Shown: positions 1 through 6,890 of the stretch, one piece after another
How the letters are laid out: every line of letters begins with the position of its first letter
How positions within the stretch are numbered: the stretch's first letter is position 1
DNA from: Verrucomicrobiales bacterium
GTDB lineage: Bacteria; Verrucomicrobiota; Verrucomicrobiia; Verrucomicrobiales; SKLO01
Assembly: GCA_007123195.1 (NCBI GenBank)
Contig: SKLO01000377.1
Location: 1-15,837, forward strand
DNA: 15,837 bases
Direction: 5' to 3'
Position numbers and translations under genes: made by a program
The notes under the pieces: generated by a model
What the model was told of the DNA's origin: nothing
The model's database searches: none
Seen by the model: only the letters and a program-made list of their open reading frames with translations

Positions 1-201
1 GGCGCTGGATGGCGGCAGGGCGGGGGAGGGGGGCGGAAGTTTGCCTTGCGGAGGGGCAAAAAAGTTGCGCGGCATGACGATTGCAGCTTGAGGTTACCGT
101 TCTTGTCCCGGCAAGGCGATCGCGACCGCGGACAACCAGTGATCATATACGCTGGCCGGTTGGATTGGGACGGAAATCGCCGGCACCGGAGCCTTTTTCT
201 C

Positions 202-1782
202 ATGAGCACGCACCCGCATTGGACCAACTACCAGCAACGACTCATCCGCTACCCCGAGCTGGGTTTCTCGCTGGACACCAGCCGGATGAGCTGGGCCGAG
301 GACTTCCTGGAACAGATGCGGCCGGCGGCGGAAGGGGCGCTGGGCGCCATGAAGGACCTTGAGCAGGGCGCCATCGCCAACCCGGACGAGGACCGCATGG
401 TCGGCCACTACTGGCTTCGCAACCCCTCGCTGGCGCCGACCGCCGAGCTGAAAGAATCGATCGAAACCGACCTCGCCGCCGCCAAGGAGTTCGCGGCCGC
501 GGTGCATGCCGGTGAGGTGGCGCCGCCGACGGCAAAACGGTTCCGCAACCTGCTGCTGGTGGGCATCGGCGGATCCGCCCTCGGCCCCCAGCTGGTGGTC
601 GACGCCCTGGTCGGCATCGATCCGCCGGTGCGGACGTATTTTTTTGACAACACCGACCCCGATGGCATCGACCGGGTGCTGGCGCAAATCGGTGACGGTC
701 TGGGGGAGACGCTGACGGTGGTGGTGTCCAAATCCGGCGGCACCAAGGAAACCCGCAACGGCATGCTCGAGGCCGCCGCGGCCTACGGCGCCGCCGGGCT
801 GGAGTTCGCCGCCCACGCCGTCGCCGTCACCGGTCCGGGCAGCCAGCTCGATCGCATGGCCGAGGCCCAGGGCTGGATCAAGCGCTTTCCGATGGCCGAC
901 TGGGTCGGCGGACGCACCTCGGTGATGAGCACCGTCGGCCTGGTGCCGGCGACCCTGCAGGGGGTTGACGTCGACGCCTTCCTCGCCGGCGCCGCGGCCA
1001 TGGACGAGCGCACCCGCGGCACCGACATCGAGGCCAACGCCGCCCTCATGCTGGCGCTGGCCTGGCACGCCGCCGGCGACGGCCGCGGCGCCCGCGACAT
1101 GGTGGTCCTGCCGTACAAGGACCGGCTCGTGCTGCTCAGCAAATATCTCCAGCAGCTGGTGATGGAGTCGCTCGGCAAAGAACACGACCTCGACGGCAAT
1201 CGCGTGCATCAGGGCATCGCCGTTTACGGCAACAAGGGTTCGACCGACCAGCACGCCTACGTGCAGCAGCTGCGCGACGGCATTGACAACTTCTTCGCCA
1301 CCTTCATCGAGGTGCTGACCGCGCGCGAAGGCGAGTCCATCGAGGTGGATCCCGGTACCGGCAGCGGCGATTATCTGCAGGGGTTCCTGCGCGGCACCCG
1401 CGAGGCCCTCAGCCAGAGCGGGCGCCAGTCCGTCACCATCACCGTCGAGCAACTCGGCGCCCGCGAGCTGGGCATGTTGATCGCCTTGTTCGAGCGCGCG
1501 GTCGGCTTCTACGCCAGCCTGGTGCGGATCAATGCCTACCACCAGCCCGGGGTCGAGGCCGGCAAGAAGGCCGCCGAGGAGTTCCTGCGGCTGCTGGACC
1601 AGGTGCACGAGCATCTCAAGACCGGCGGCGAGGTCGTCGCCGACCAGGCCGCCGCAGCGCTGGAGGCCGATCCCGAGGCAGTCTATCATTGTCTCAACCA
1701 CATGACCTTCAACCACCCCTCGGTGGCGGTCCGGCGCGGCCGGAATCCTGCTGCCGATGTGTTCCACTGGAGCGCGGACTGA
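202..1782 (+). CDS. pgi: Glucose-6-phosphate isomerase
   Basis: Cytosolic enzyme of glycolysis and gluconeogenesis that interconverts glucose 6-phosphate and fructose 6-phosphate. With the ATG at 202 the product is 526 residues, normal for the bacterial family. Visible motifs are GIGGSALGPQ (121-130) and SKSGGTKET (177-185) of the phosphosugar-binding SIS fold, the first family signature around VGGR (R238), the base-carrying segment MESLGK (E322), GNKGSTDQHAYVQQ (343-356, with H351) and the second signature QPGVEAGK (K455). The four expected catalytic residues (Arg, Glu, His, Lys) are therefore all present. The GNKGSTDQHAY variant is the type I associate with cyanobacteria and PVC bacteria. 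The frame stays open upstream to a TTG at 46, but those 52 residues do not look like PGI, and a GGAG lies 10 bases before the ATG at 202, so I prefer the later start. It may be co-transcribed with the two genes downstream (gap 52 bp). Confidence 0.96.
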   Translation: MSTHPHWTNYQQRLIRYPELGFSLDTSRMSWAEDFLEQMRPAAEGALGAMKDLEQGAIANPDEDRMVGHYWLRNPSLAPTAELKESIETDLAAAKEFAAAVHAGEVAPPTAKRFRNLLLVGIGGSALGPQLVVDALVGIDPPVRTYFFDNTDPDGIDRVLAQIGDGLGETLTVVVSKSGGTKETRNGMLEAAAAYGAAGLEFAAHAVAVTGPGSQLDRMAEAQGWIKRFPMADWVGGRTSVMSTVGLVPATLQGVDVDAFLAGAAAMDERTRGTDIEANAALMLALAWHAAGDGRGARDMVVLPYKDRLVLLSKYLQQLVMESLGKEHDLDGNRVHQGIAVYGNKGSTDQHAYVQQLRDGIDNFFATFIEVLTAREGESIEVDPGTGSGDYLQGFLRGTREALSQSGRQSVTITVEQLGARELGMLIALFERAVGFYASLVRINAYHQPGVEAGKKAAEEFLRLLDQVHEHLKTGGEVVADQAAAALEADPEAVYHCLNHMTFNHPSVAVRRGRNPAADVFHWSAD

Positions 1783-1834
1783 ACCTGCCGCGGCCACGAA
1801 ATGACGGGCCGCACGCCTTGCGATTGCTGTTTCC

Positions 1835-2206
1835 ATGAGCCTCGCTCTCTACATCCTCACCGGCGTCATGGTGATGCTGTTCCTGTGGACGATCCTGATC
1901 GCGCGATCGCCGCGCGACTGGCGTCGGCTCTGGCAGGACATCATCCACCCTGGCGTCGAAATCTCGGTCAACCGCAACAAGCGCCTCGATGAACTCGTCC
2001 GCCGCTACGCGGTCATGACCGGGGGCGCCTTCCTCATTGCCGCCGCGGTGCTGTTCCTGGCCGCCACCCGGATGCTGGTCGAGGAGCGCAAGCAACCCAC
2101 GCGCGCGACCCACATCGAAGTGGAGGAGATCCAGCGCATGGAGGAATCCGAGCGCCGCGAGCGCGCCCGCGAGTTGCTGCACGCCCCCGGCCGCATGCCG
2201 GAGTGA
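1835..2206 (+). CDS. Small two-helix membrane protein of unknown function
   Basis: I do not recognise the family. The 123-residue product has a hydrophobic helix at about residues 3-23, a basic and aromatic stretch (SPRDWRRLWQDIIHPG, 25-40), a second hydrophobic helix at about 62-79, and a charged tail (81-117) rich in Glu and Arg that should form an amphipathic or coiled-coil helix. This suggests a hairpin in the inner membrane with both ends on the same side, probably the cytoplasm. It starts 52 bp after pgi and ends 32 bp before the methyltransferase-like gene, so all three may share a transcript. There is no Shine-Dalgarno before the ATG. Codon use matches its neighbours and no competing frame looks better, so I believe it is a real gene. 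Its function cannot be inferred. Confidence 0.72.
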   Translation: MSLALYILTGVMVMLFLWTILIARSPRDWRRLWQDIIHPGVEISVNRNKRLDELVRRYAVMTGGAFLIAAAVLFLAATRMLVEERKQPTRATHIEVEEIQRMEESERRERARELLHAPGRMPE

Positions 2207-2238
2207 GCCCCGTCCGACCCTTCACTCCATCCTGACCA

Positions 2239-3594
2239 ATGTCCTTGTCTCCAACCGTTGCAACACGTTCTGCCTGCGAGTCGCTGCTGGCCGAGCTGGA
2301 ACGCCGCCGCCTCGCGGGCGAGTGTGACCTCAAGCCCCTGGGGGACACCCTTGCGGCCGTCCCGCCAACCGCCGCCGACGACCCCGGCAACCCCCCGCCC
2401 CGCCGTCGCGGACGCCCGGCGAAGGGTTCCACCCCAGCCGAGCCGCCGCCGCTCTCCCCCGGCCTCGCTTCGTTGCCGGTCTACCTCGGCGAATTCTGGA
2501 CCGCCCGCCAACGCCAGGTCCATTCCATCCACGAAGTCTCCTACCGCGCCTGCTTCAAGCCCCAGCTGCCCGCGTTTTTCCTCGACCATGCCTCCGCGCC
2601 GGGCGAGCCGGTCTACGATCCCTTCATGGGGCGCGGCACCACCCTCGTCGAGGCCGCCCTGCGCGGCCGTCTGCCGGCCGGCAACGACGCCAACCCGCTC
2701 AGCGTCCAATTGGTCCAGCCGCGCCTGCAGCCGCCTCCGCTCACCGCCATCCAACAACGCCTGACCGAGGTCAAGCTGCCCCTGCGTCCGCCGGCCGACG
2801 ACGCCGAGCGCGAGCTGCTGGTGTTTTTCCACCCCGACACGCTTGCCGAACTGCTCGGCTGGCGTGACTACTTTGCCGCCCGCCGCGCCGCCGCCACCTT
2901 CGACGCCGTCGACGGCTGGATCGAAATGGTCGCCTGCAACCGGCTCACCGGCCACTCCCGCGGCTTCTTCTCCGTCTACACCCTGCCGCCCAACCAGGCC
3001 ACCTCGGTCAAGGCCCAGCGCCGCATCAACGAACGCCGCGACCAGCAGCCCGACTACCGCGATACCCGCCAGCTGATCGGCCGGAAGACCCTCAAGTTGT
3101 TCCGTGACCCCCTGCCCGCCGGCTACGGCCGCGACGCGCCACTGCTGCTGAGCCGCTCCGCCGACCACACCCCCGAGCTGGACGACAGTTCAATCGCGCT
3201 GGTCGTCACCTCGCCGCCGTTCCTCAACGTCGTGCAATACGACAAGGACAACTGGATGCGCAGCTGGTTCGCCGGCCGCGACATCGGCGAAGTGCCGTTC
3301 TGGCAAAGCTCCTCGCTGCCGCTGTGGGTCGACCGCATGCGCGCCGCATTCACCGAACTGCACCGCGTGGTCCAGCCGGGCGGCGTCATCGCCTTCGAGG
3401 TCGGAGAGGTCGGCCGCGGCAAGATCGAACTCGAGCACCAGGTGCTCCAGGCCGCCGTCGCCGCCGGACTCGTGCCCCTTGCCATCATGATCAATCAGCA
3501 GAACTTCACCAAGACCGCCAACTGCTGGGGCGTCGCCAACAACCAGCGCGGCACCAACTCCAACCGCATCGTGGTGCTCGAGCGCAAGGGCTGA
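2239..3594 (+). CDS. DNA methyltransferase-like protein, motif I before TSPPF
   Basis: Predicted AdoMet-dependent DNA methyltransferase of the amino-methylating (N4-cytosine or N6-adenine) group, 451 residues. The AdoMet-binding motif I is DPFMGRGTT (127-135). The catalytic motif IV is TSPPF (324-328), preceded by a hydrophobic strand (IALVV), and a later PGGVIAFEVGE strand (380-390) fits the usual C-terminal half of the fold. The SPP[F/Y/W] form is more typical of N4-cytosine enzymes than of N6-adenine enzymes, but that is only a hint. About 190 residues separate the two motifs, enough for a target-recognition region, giving the order AdoMet domain, recognition region, catalytic domain. The N-terminus has a Pro-rich linker with an AT-hook-like RRRGRP (55-60). 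No restriction endonuclease is encoded nearby, so it looks like an orphan enzyme. There is no Shine-Dalgarno before the ATG at 2239. An RNA or protein methyltransferase is less likely but not excluded. Confidence 0.83.
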   Translation: MSLSPTVATRSACESLLAELERRRLAGECDLKPLGDTLAAVPPTAADDPGNPPPRRRGRPAKGSTPAEPPPLSPGLASLPVYLGEFWTARQRQVHSIHEVSYRACFKPQLPAFFLDHASAPGEPVYDPFMGRGTTLVEAALRGRLPAGNDANPLSVQLVQPRLQPPPLTAIQQRLTEVKLPLRPPADDAERELLVFFHPDTLAELLGWRDYFAARRAAATFDAVDGWIEMVACNRLTGHSRGFFSVYTLPPNQATSVKAQRRINERRDQQPDYRDTRQLIGRKTLKLFRDPLPAGYGRDAPLLLSRSADHTPELDDSSIALVVTSPPFLNVVQYDKDNWMRSWFAGRDIGEVPFWQSSSLPLWVDRMRAAFTELHRVVQPGGVIAFEVGEVGRGKIELEHQVLQAAVAAGLVPLAIMINQQNFTKTANCWGVANNQRGTNSNRIVVLERKG

Positions 3595-3608
3595 CCCGGC
3601 GAACCCGG

Positions 3609-4709
3609 TCAATCCCCAGGACCCGGATCCAGACCAAGATCCAGCTCCGGTTGTTCCGCGGTCACCTTGCGGAACGCCGCGCCGCTCACCTCCGGCGGCG
3701 TGGTGCTCAACCCGTGCCGCCGGCATCCAAGCCGATACCACTGCGCCGCCTGCTCCGCCCACGGCCCCTCGCCGCGCAGCCGGATCCGCGGCCGGCTGTC
3801 GTTCAACCGGCCCGCATGCAGGCTGCGGATCCGCTCCATCACCTTGTCCCGCCGTTGCGGAAAATGGCGCCGCAGCCAATCCTCGAACACCTCCCCCACC
3901 GCCCCCGGCAGCCGCACCATGCTGTAGGTGGCAAATTGCGCTCCAGCCGCCGCCGCCGCCTGCAGCAACGCCGGTAGTTCGTGATCCGTCAGGCCCGGAA
4001 TCAGCGGCGCGCACGCCACCCCGGCCGGCACCCCCGCCGCGGCCAGCTGTCGGATCGCCTCCAACCGATGCTCCGGTGCCGACGCCCGCGGCTCCAACGT
4101 CGCCGCCAGCCCGCGGTCCAGCGTCGTGATCGACAGATAGACCGCGCAGGCCCCGAACCGCGCCAGCTCCTTCAGGTGATCCAAATCCCGGGTCACCAGG
4201 TGATTCTTGGTGATCAACACCACCGGATGCCGCATCTCCGCCAGCACCCCCAGGCACGCCCGCGTCAGGCCCAGCCGCCGTTCCACCGGTTGATAACAAT
4301 CCGTTACGCCCGACATCGCCAACCGGCTCACCCGGTATCCCGGCGCCGTCAGCTCCCGCCGCAACAGCCCCGCCGCGTTCTCCTTCACCATGATCCGGGT
4401 TTCGAAGTCCAGCCCGGCGGAAAAACCCAGATACTCATGGTAAGGCCGCGCGTAGCAGTAGGCGCAGCCGTGCTCGCAGCCGCGATACGGATTGACGCCA
4501 AAGTCAAAACTCAGGTCGTCCGCGTCATTGCGGCTCAGGATGCTGCGGCTGTCATCCCGGAAATACACGGTGCTCACCGACCCCGGCCGCTCCAGCTCGC
4601 CGTCCTCCGGCCACGGCTCCAGGTGCAGCCGTTCAAACCGGTTGCGCGGGTTCACCCCGGTGCCGCGCCCGCGCGGAGCCGGCATCGGCGGCATGCTCTC
4701 ATTGTTCAC
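3609..4709 (-). CDS. PA0069-family radical SAM protein (SplB-related)
   Basis: Radical SAM protein of 366 residues. The 4Fe-4S cluster and AdoMet are held by CEHGCAYC (C78, C82, C85). The N-terminal GRG-x4-NPxNRF block (14-25) and the NPYRGCEHGCAYCYARPYH context (from about residue 73) are hallmarks of the PA0069 family, which is related to spore photoproduct lyase (SplB) and often annotated as a Rv2578c-type or DNA-repair photolyase. Members are suspected of acting on damaged nucleic acid, but the substrate is not established. Length is normal for the family. The start is GTG at 4709, preceded by AGGA with a 7-base spacer; the ATG at codon 6 (4694) is an alternative. The gene converges on the methyltransferase-like gene with 14 bp between the stops and no room for an ordinary terminator. 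A perfect LexA-type palindrome overlaps the start, suggesting damage-inducible expression. Confidence 0.92.
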   Translation of the reverse strand: MNNESMPPMPAPRGRGTGVNPRNRFERLHLEPWPEDGELERPGSVSTVYFRDDSRSILSRNDADDLSFDFGVNPYRGCEHGCAYCYARPYHEYLGFSAGLDFETRIMVKENAAGLLRRELTAPGYRVSRLAMSGVTDCYQPVERRLGLTRACLGVLAEMRHPVVLITKNHLVTRDLDHLKELARFGACAVYLSITTLDRGLAATLEPRASAPEHRLEAIRQLAAAGVPAGVACAPLIPGLTDHELPALLQAAAAAGAQFATYSMVRLPGAVGEVFEDWLRRHFPQRRDKVMERIRSLHAGRLNDSRPRIRLRGEGPWAEQAAQWYRLGCRRHGLSTTPPEVSGAAFRKVTAEQPELDLGLDPGPGD

Positions 4710-4716
4710 AAGAACA
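4703..4716. promoter_or_regulatory. LexA-like operator, TGTTC-N4-GAACA
   Basis: The sequence TGTTCACAAGAACA is a perfect 5-4-5 inverted repeat. It matches the 14-bp palindrome TGTTC-N4-GAACA that I recall as the experimentally supported LexA-binding consensus of Verrucomicrobia. It overlaps the GTG start codon of the radical SAM gene, so bound repressor could block transcription or elongation there. The match to a 10-base constraint is direct observation. Binding by LexA is inference, and no lexA gene lies in the window. Confidence 0.6.
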
Positions 4717-4800
4717 TCCTACACCCCCTGCCACCGACTGCCAAGCCGGGTGTCCTCCAGCCGCAGCACCACCACCCGCCTGCCCGCCTGCGCAAGAACT

Positions 4801-4830
4801 TTTATAATATAATGTCAGACACTTTGTAAG
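4801..4830 (-). promoter_or_regulatory. Possible promoter for the radical SAM gene in an AT-rich island
   Basis: This is the most AT-rich spot in a GC-rich window. Reading the minus strand, CTTACA (4825-4830) and TATAAA (4801-4806) are separated by 18 bp and match a sigma-70-type promoter in 4 of 6 and 5 of 6 positions. Transcription would start near 4794, giving a leader of about 85 bases before the GTG at 4709. On the plus strand the same island contains two overlapping perfect TATAAT boxes (4803-4808 and 4808-4813) but no good -35 element. The direction of activity is therefore uncertain. Confidence 0.35.
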
Positions 4831-4910
4831 CCTTCGTCCATCTTCTGCCTGCCGTCTGCGCTAGACCCTTCTGCACAGAATGTCTGATCTTCTGTTGGCC
4901 CTCGCCCGCC

Positions 4911-5015
4911 ACCCGCCACCCGTCACCCGTCACCCGTCACCAGTTACCAGTTACCAGTTACCAGTTACCAGTTACCAATTACCAGTTACCAGTTACCAGT
5001 TACCCTCCACCCGCC
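4911..5015. repeat. Heptanucleotide tandem array, about 15 units
   Basis: Fifteen consecutive 7-bp units run without a break. There are four ACCCG(C/T)C units (4911-4938), nine ACCAGTT units with one ACCAATT variant (4939-5001), then ACCCTCC and ACCCGCC (5002-5015). The strict 7-base phase and the block-wise switch between related units indicate growth by slippage or unequal exchange. The array lies between the radical SAM gene and the ArsR-type gene and encodes nothing convincing. Heptamer arrays of this style are known from cyanobacteria and, from memory, from PVC genomes. Confidence 0.9.
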
Positions 5016-5048
5016 CTTGCCCTTGGTCGCGCAAGGAATGGACTCGGA

Positions 5049-5192
5049 CTGCGCGGAGCGCGATCCCGGAGGGATCCCAGACGGTAGCCGGTGGTTGAGC
5101 CCGCCTTGCGGGCGACACCACCGGTGGCGTCACCCCCAAAAAAATGCATCCTGAAGGGATGCCATCGGCGCGGTCCGCCAACGCATGGGCGG
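5049..5192. repeat. Mosaic of short palindromes (REP-like)
   Basis: A run of small inverted repeats. GCGC-GGA-GCGC lies at 5051-5061 and ATCCC-GGA-GGGAT at 5063-5075. A nested hairpin has outer arms CCGGTGGT (5088-5095) and ACCACCGG (5117-5124) around inner arms GCCCGC (5099-5104) and GCGGGC (5108-5113). GCATCC / GGATGC (5146-5162) and CCGCC / GGCGG (5175-5192) follow. The phrases around the nested hairpin resemble a dispersed repeat family that I associate with Verrucomicrobiota and Planctomycetota intergenic regions. Open frames crossing this area look like artefacts of the repeats. Confidence 0.7.
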
Positions 5193-5195
5193 CCA

Positions 5196-5216
5196 CCAAT
5201 CTCTAATCTCCAATCC
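5196..5216. repeat. Second short heptamer array
   Basis: Three consecutive 7-bp units, CCAATCT, CTAATCT and CCAATCC, fit the pattern CYAATCY. They differ in sequence from the larger array at 4911-5015 but have the same period, and they directly follow the palindrome mosaic. This suggests the heptamers and palindromes belong to one composite repeat. Confidence 0.6.
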
Positions 5217-5217
5217 C

Positions 5218-5237
5218 GCGGGCGCCCCGGCGCCCGC
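5218..5237. promoter_or_regulatory. Perfect 9-2-9 inverted repeat upstream of the ArsR-type gene
   Basis: GCGGGCGCC (5218-5226) and GGCGCCCGC (5229-5237) are exact reverse complements separated by CC. The site ends 47 bp before the GTG start of the ArsR-type gene. Its position and symmetry would suit an operator for a dimeric winged-helix protein. It is far more GC-rich than known ArsR operators, and it could instead be the outer part of the repeat cluster or an RNA hairpin in the leader. Confidence 0.35.
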
Positions 5238-5284
5238 TTCCTTCCCGCTCGCATTTCCCGTCCGCCTCCGGCACACTGCTGGTC

Positions 5285-5587
5285 GTGGAATCTCAGGACT
5301 GGGTGCATCTGCTCAAGGCATTGGCCGACGAAACCAGGCTGCGCATCGTCAGCCTGTTGCTCAACGAGCCCCTGTCGGTCGGACAGCTCGCCGAACGCCT
5401 CGACGCCACCAATTACAACGTCTCCAAACACCTCCGGATCCTCCGCGAAGCCGGCGTGGTCACCTCCAGCAAACACGGCCGCCTGCTCCAATCGTCCATC
5501 ACCCCCGCGTTCAGGCGCCGCCTGTCCGACGACCAGACCGTGCTCGACCTCGGCTGCTGCCGCTTCAACTTCGACCACTTCGAATAA
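5285..5587 (+). CDS. ArsR-family winged-helix transcriptional regulator
   Basis: A 100-residue DNA-binding protein. The segment LKALADETRLRIVSLLL (10-26) is the classic ArsR start of helix 1-2. SVGQLAERLDATNYNVSKHLRILREAGVV (31-59) is the helix-turn-helix with its recognition helix, followed by a short wing (60-72). The ELCVCDL-type metal site of arsenic sensors is absent: the equivalent position reads NEPLSVGQL. The only cysteines are the adjacent pair C91-C92 in the C-terminal DLGCC segment, so it may sense another metal, redox state or protein contacts, or act as a constitutive repressor. The GTG start places the ArsR motif at the normal distance from the N-terminus. No Shine-Dalgarno is seen. 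It lies 251 bp upstream of the MoxR gene on the same strand and is a candidate regulator of that module, although there is no direct evidence. Confidence 0.88.
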   Translation: MESQDWVHLLKALADETRLRIVSLLLNEPLSVGQLAERLDATNYNVSKHLRILREAGVVTSSKHGRLLQSSITPAFRRRLSDDQTVLDLGCCRFNFDHFE

Positions 5588-5596
5588 GGGCGGACC

Positions 5597-5626
5597 GCCG
5601 GCACCCGCCCTGCCGGCACCCGTCCT
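5597..5626. repeat. 15-bp tandem duplication
   Basis: GCCGGCACCCGCCCT (5597-5611) is repeated at once as GCCGGCACCCGTCCT (5612-5626) with one C-to-T change. It lies just after the ArsR-type stop codon, in the spacer before the MoxR gene. Otherwise I see no strong promoter or terminator in 5588-5838. Confidence 0.7.
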
Positions 5627-5838
5627 GCCGTCTGTCGGCCACCGCTGTCACCGCGCTTGCATCCGGCCGGGAACCACGCCACACTCCTTCCGGTTAAGTT
5701 TTCCGCAAGATCCCCCCGCCGCCCGGCGAACTCTCGGAAGCCCGATCGGCGGCGCCCCCCCCGGAGAGCCCGAGAGGGCCCGCCGGACCACCGCTTCACC
5801 CCAGTTCAACCAGACCAACCAGACCGATCCAACCCATC

Positions 5839-6879
<1,041 letters not shown>

Positions 6880-6890
6880 CCCCCTGACTT

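Noticed and set aside
40..64. Intrinsic terminator upstream of pgi (TTTGCC / GGCAAA)
   Set aside because: The stem can form, but on the plus strand it is followed by A residues, and on the minus strand the T-run lies before the stem.
100..160. Promoter for pgi (TATACG at 146-151)
   Set aside because: The -10 match is only 4 of 6 and no -35 element lies at a usable distance.
46..201. N-terminal extension of PGI from the TTG at 46
   Set aside because: The 52 extra residues are Arg-rich with no PGI resemblance, and the ATG at 202 gives the normal family length with a GGAG at suitable spacing.
94..1836. Long minus-strand open frame (580 codons) antisense to pgi
   Set aside because: It is codon-aligned with pgi. 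Sense TTA, CTA and TCA codons, which would give antisense stops, are avoided here, and its translation is low-complexity Gly/Ala/Val/His with no motifs.
3190..4299. 369-codon minus-strand frame overlapping both the radical SAM and the methyltransferase-like genes
   Set aside because: It overlaps the cluster-binding radical SAM gene in another frame and crosses the convergent junction. Its translation is Gly/Ala-rich without motifs.
4880..5098. 72-codon frame over the heptamer array (PVTSYQL repeats)
   Set aside because: The repeated peptide is a by-product of the 7-bp tandem array read in three frames, with no start signal and no family resemblance.
4911..5216. CRISPR array
   Set aside because: Repeats are 7 bp with no spacers and the palindromes are all different; no cas gene is present.
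5588..5838. Promoter for the MoxR module (TTGCAT at about 5659 with CACACT)
   Set aside because: The -10 match is only 3 of 6. Nothing better is visible, although a promoter for another sigma factor may exist here.
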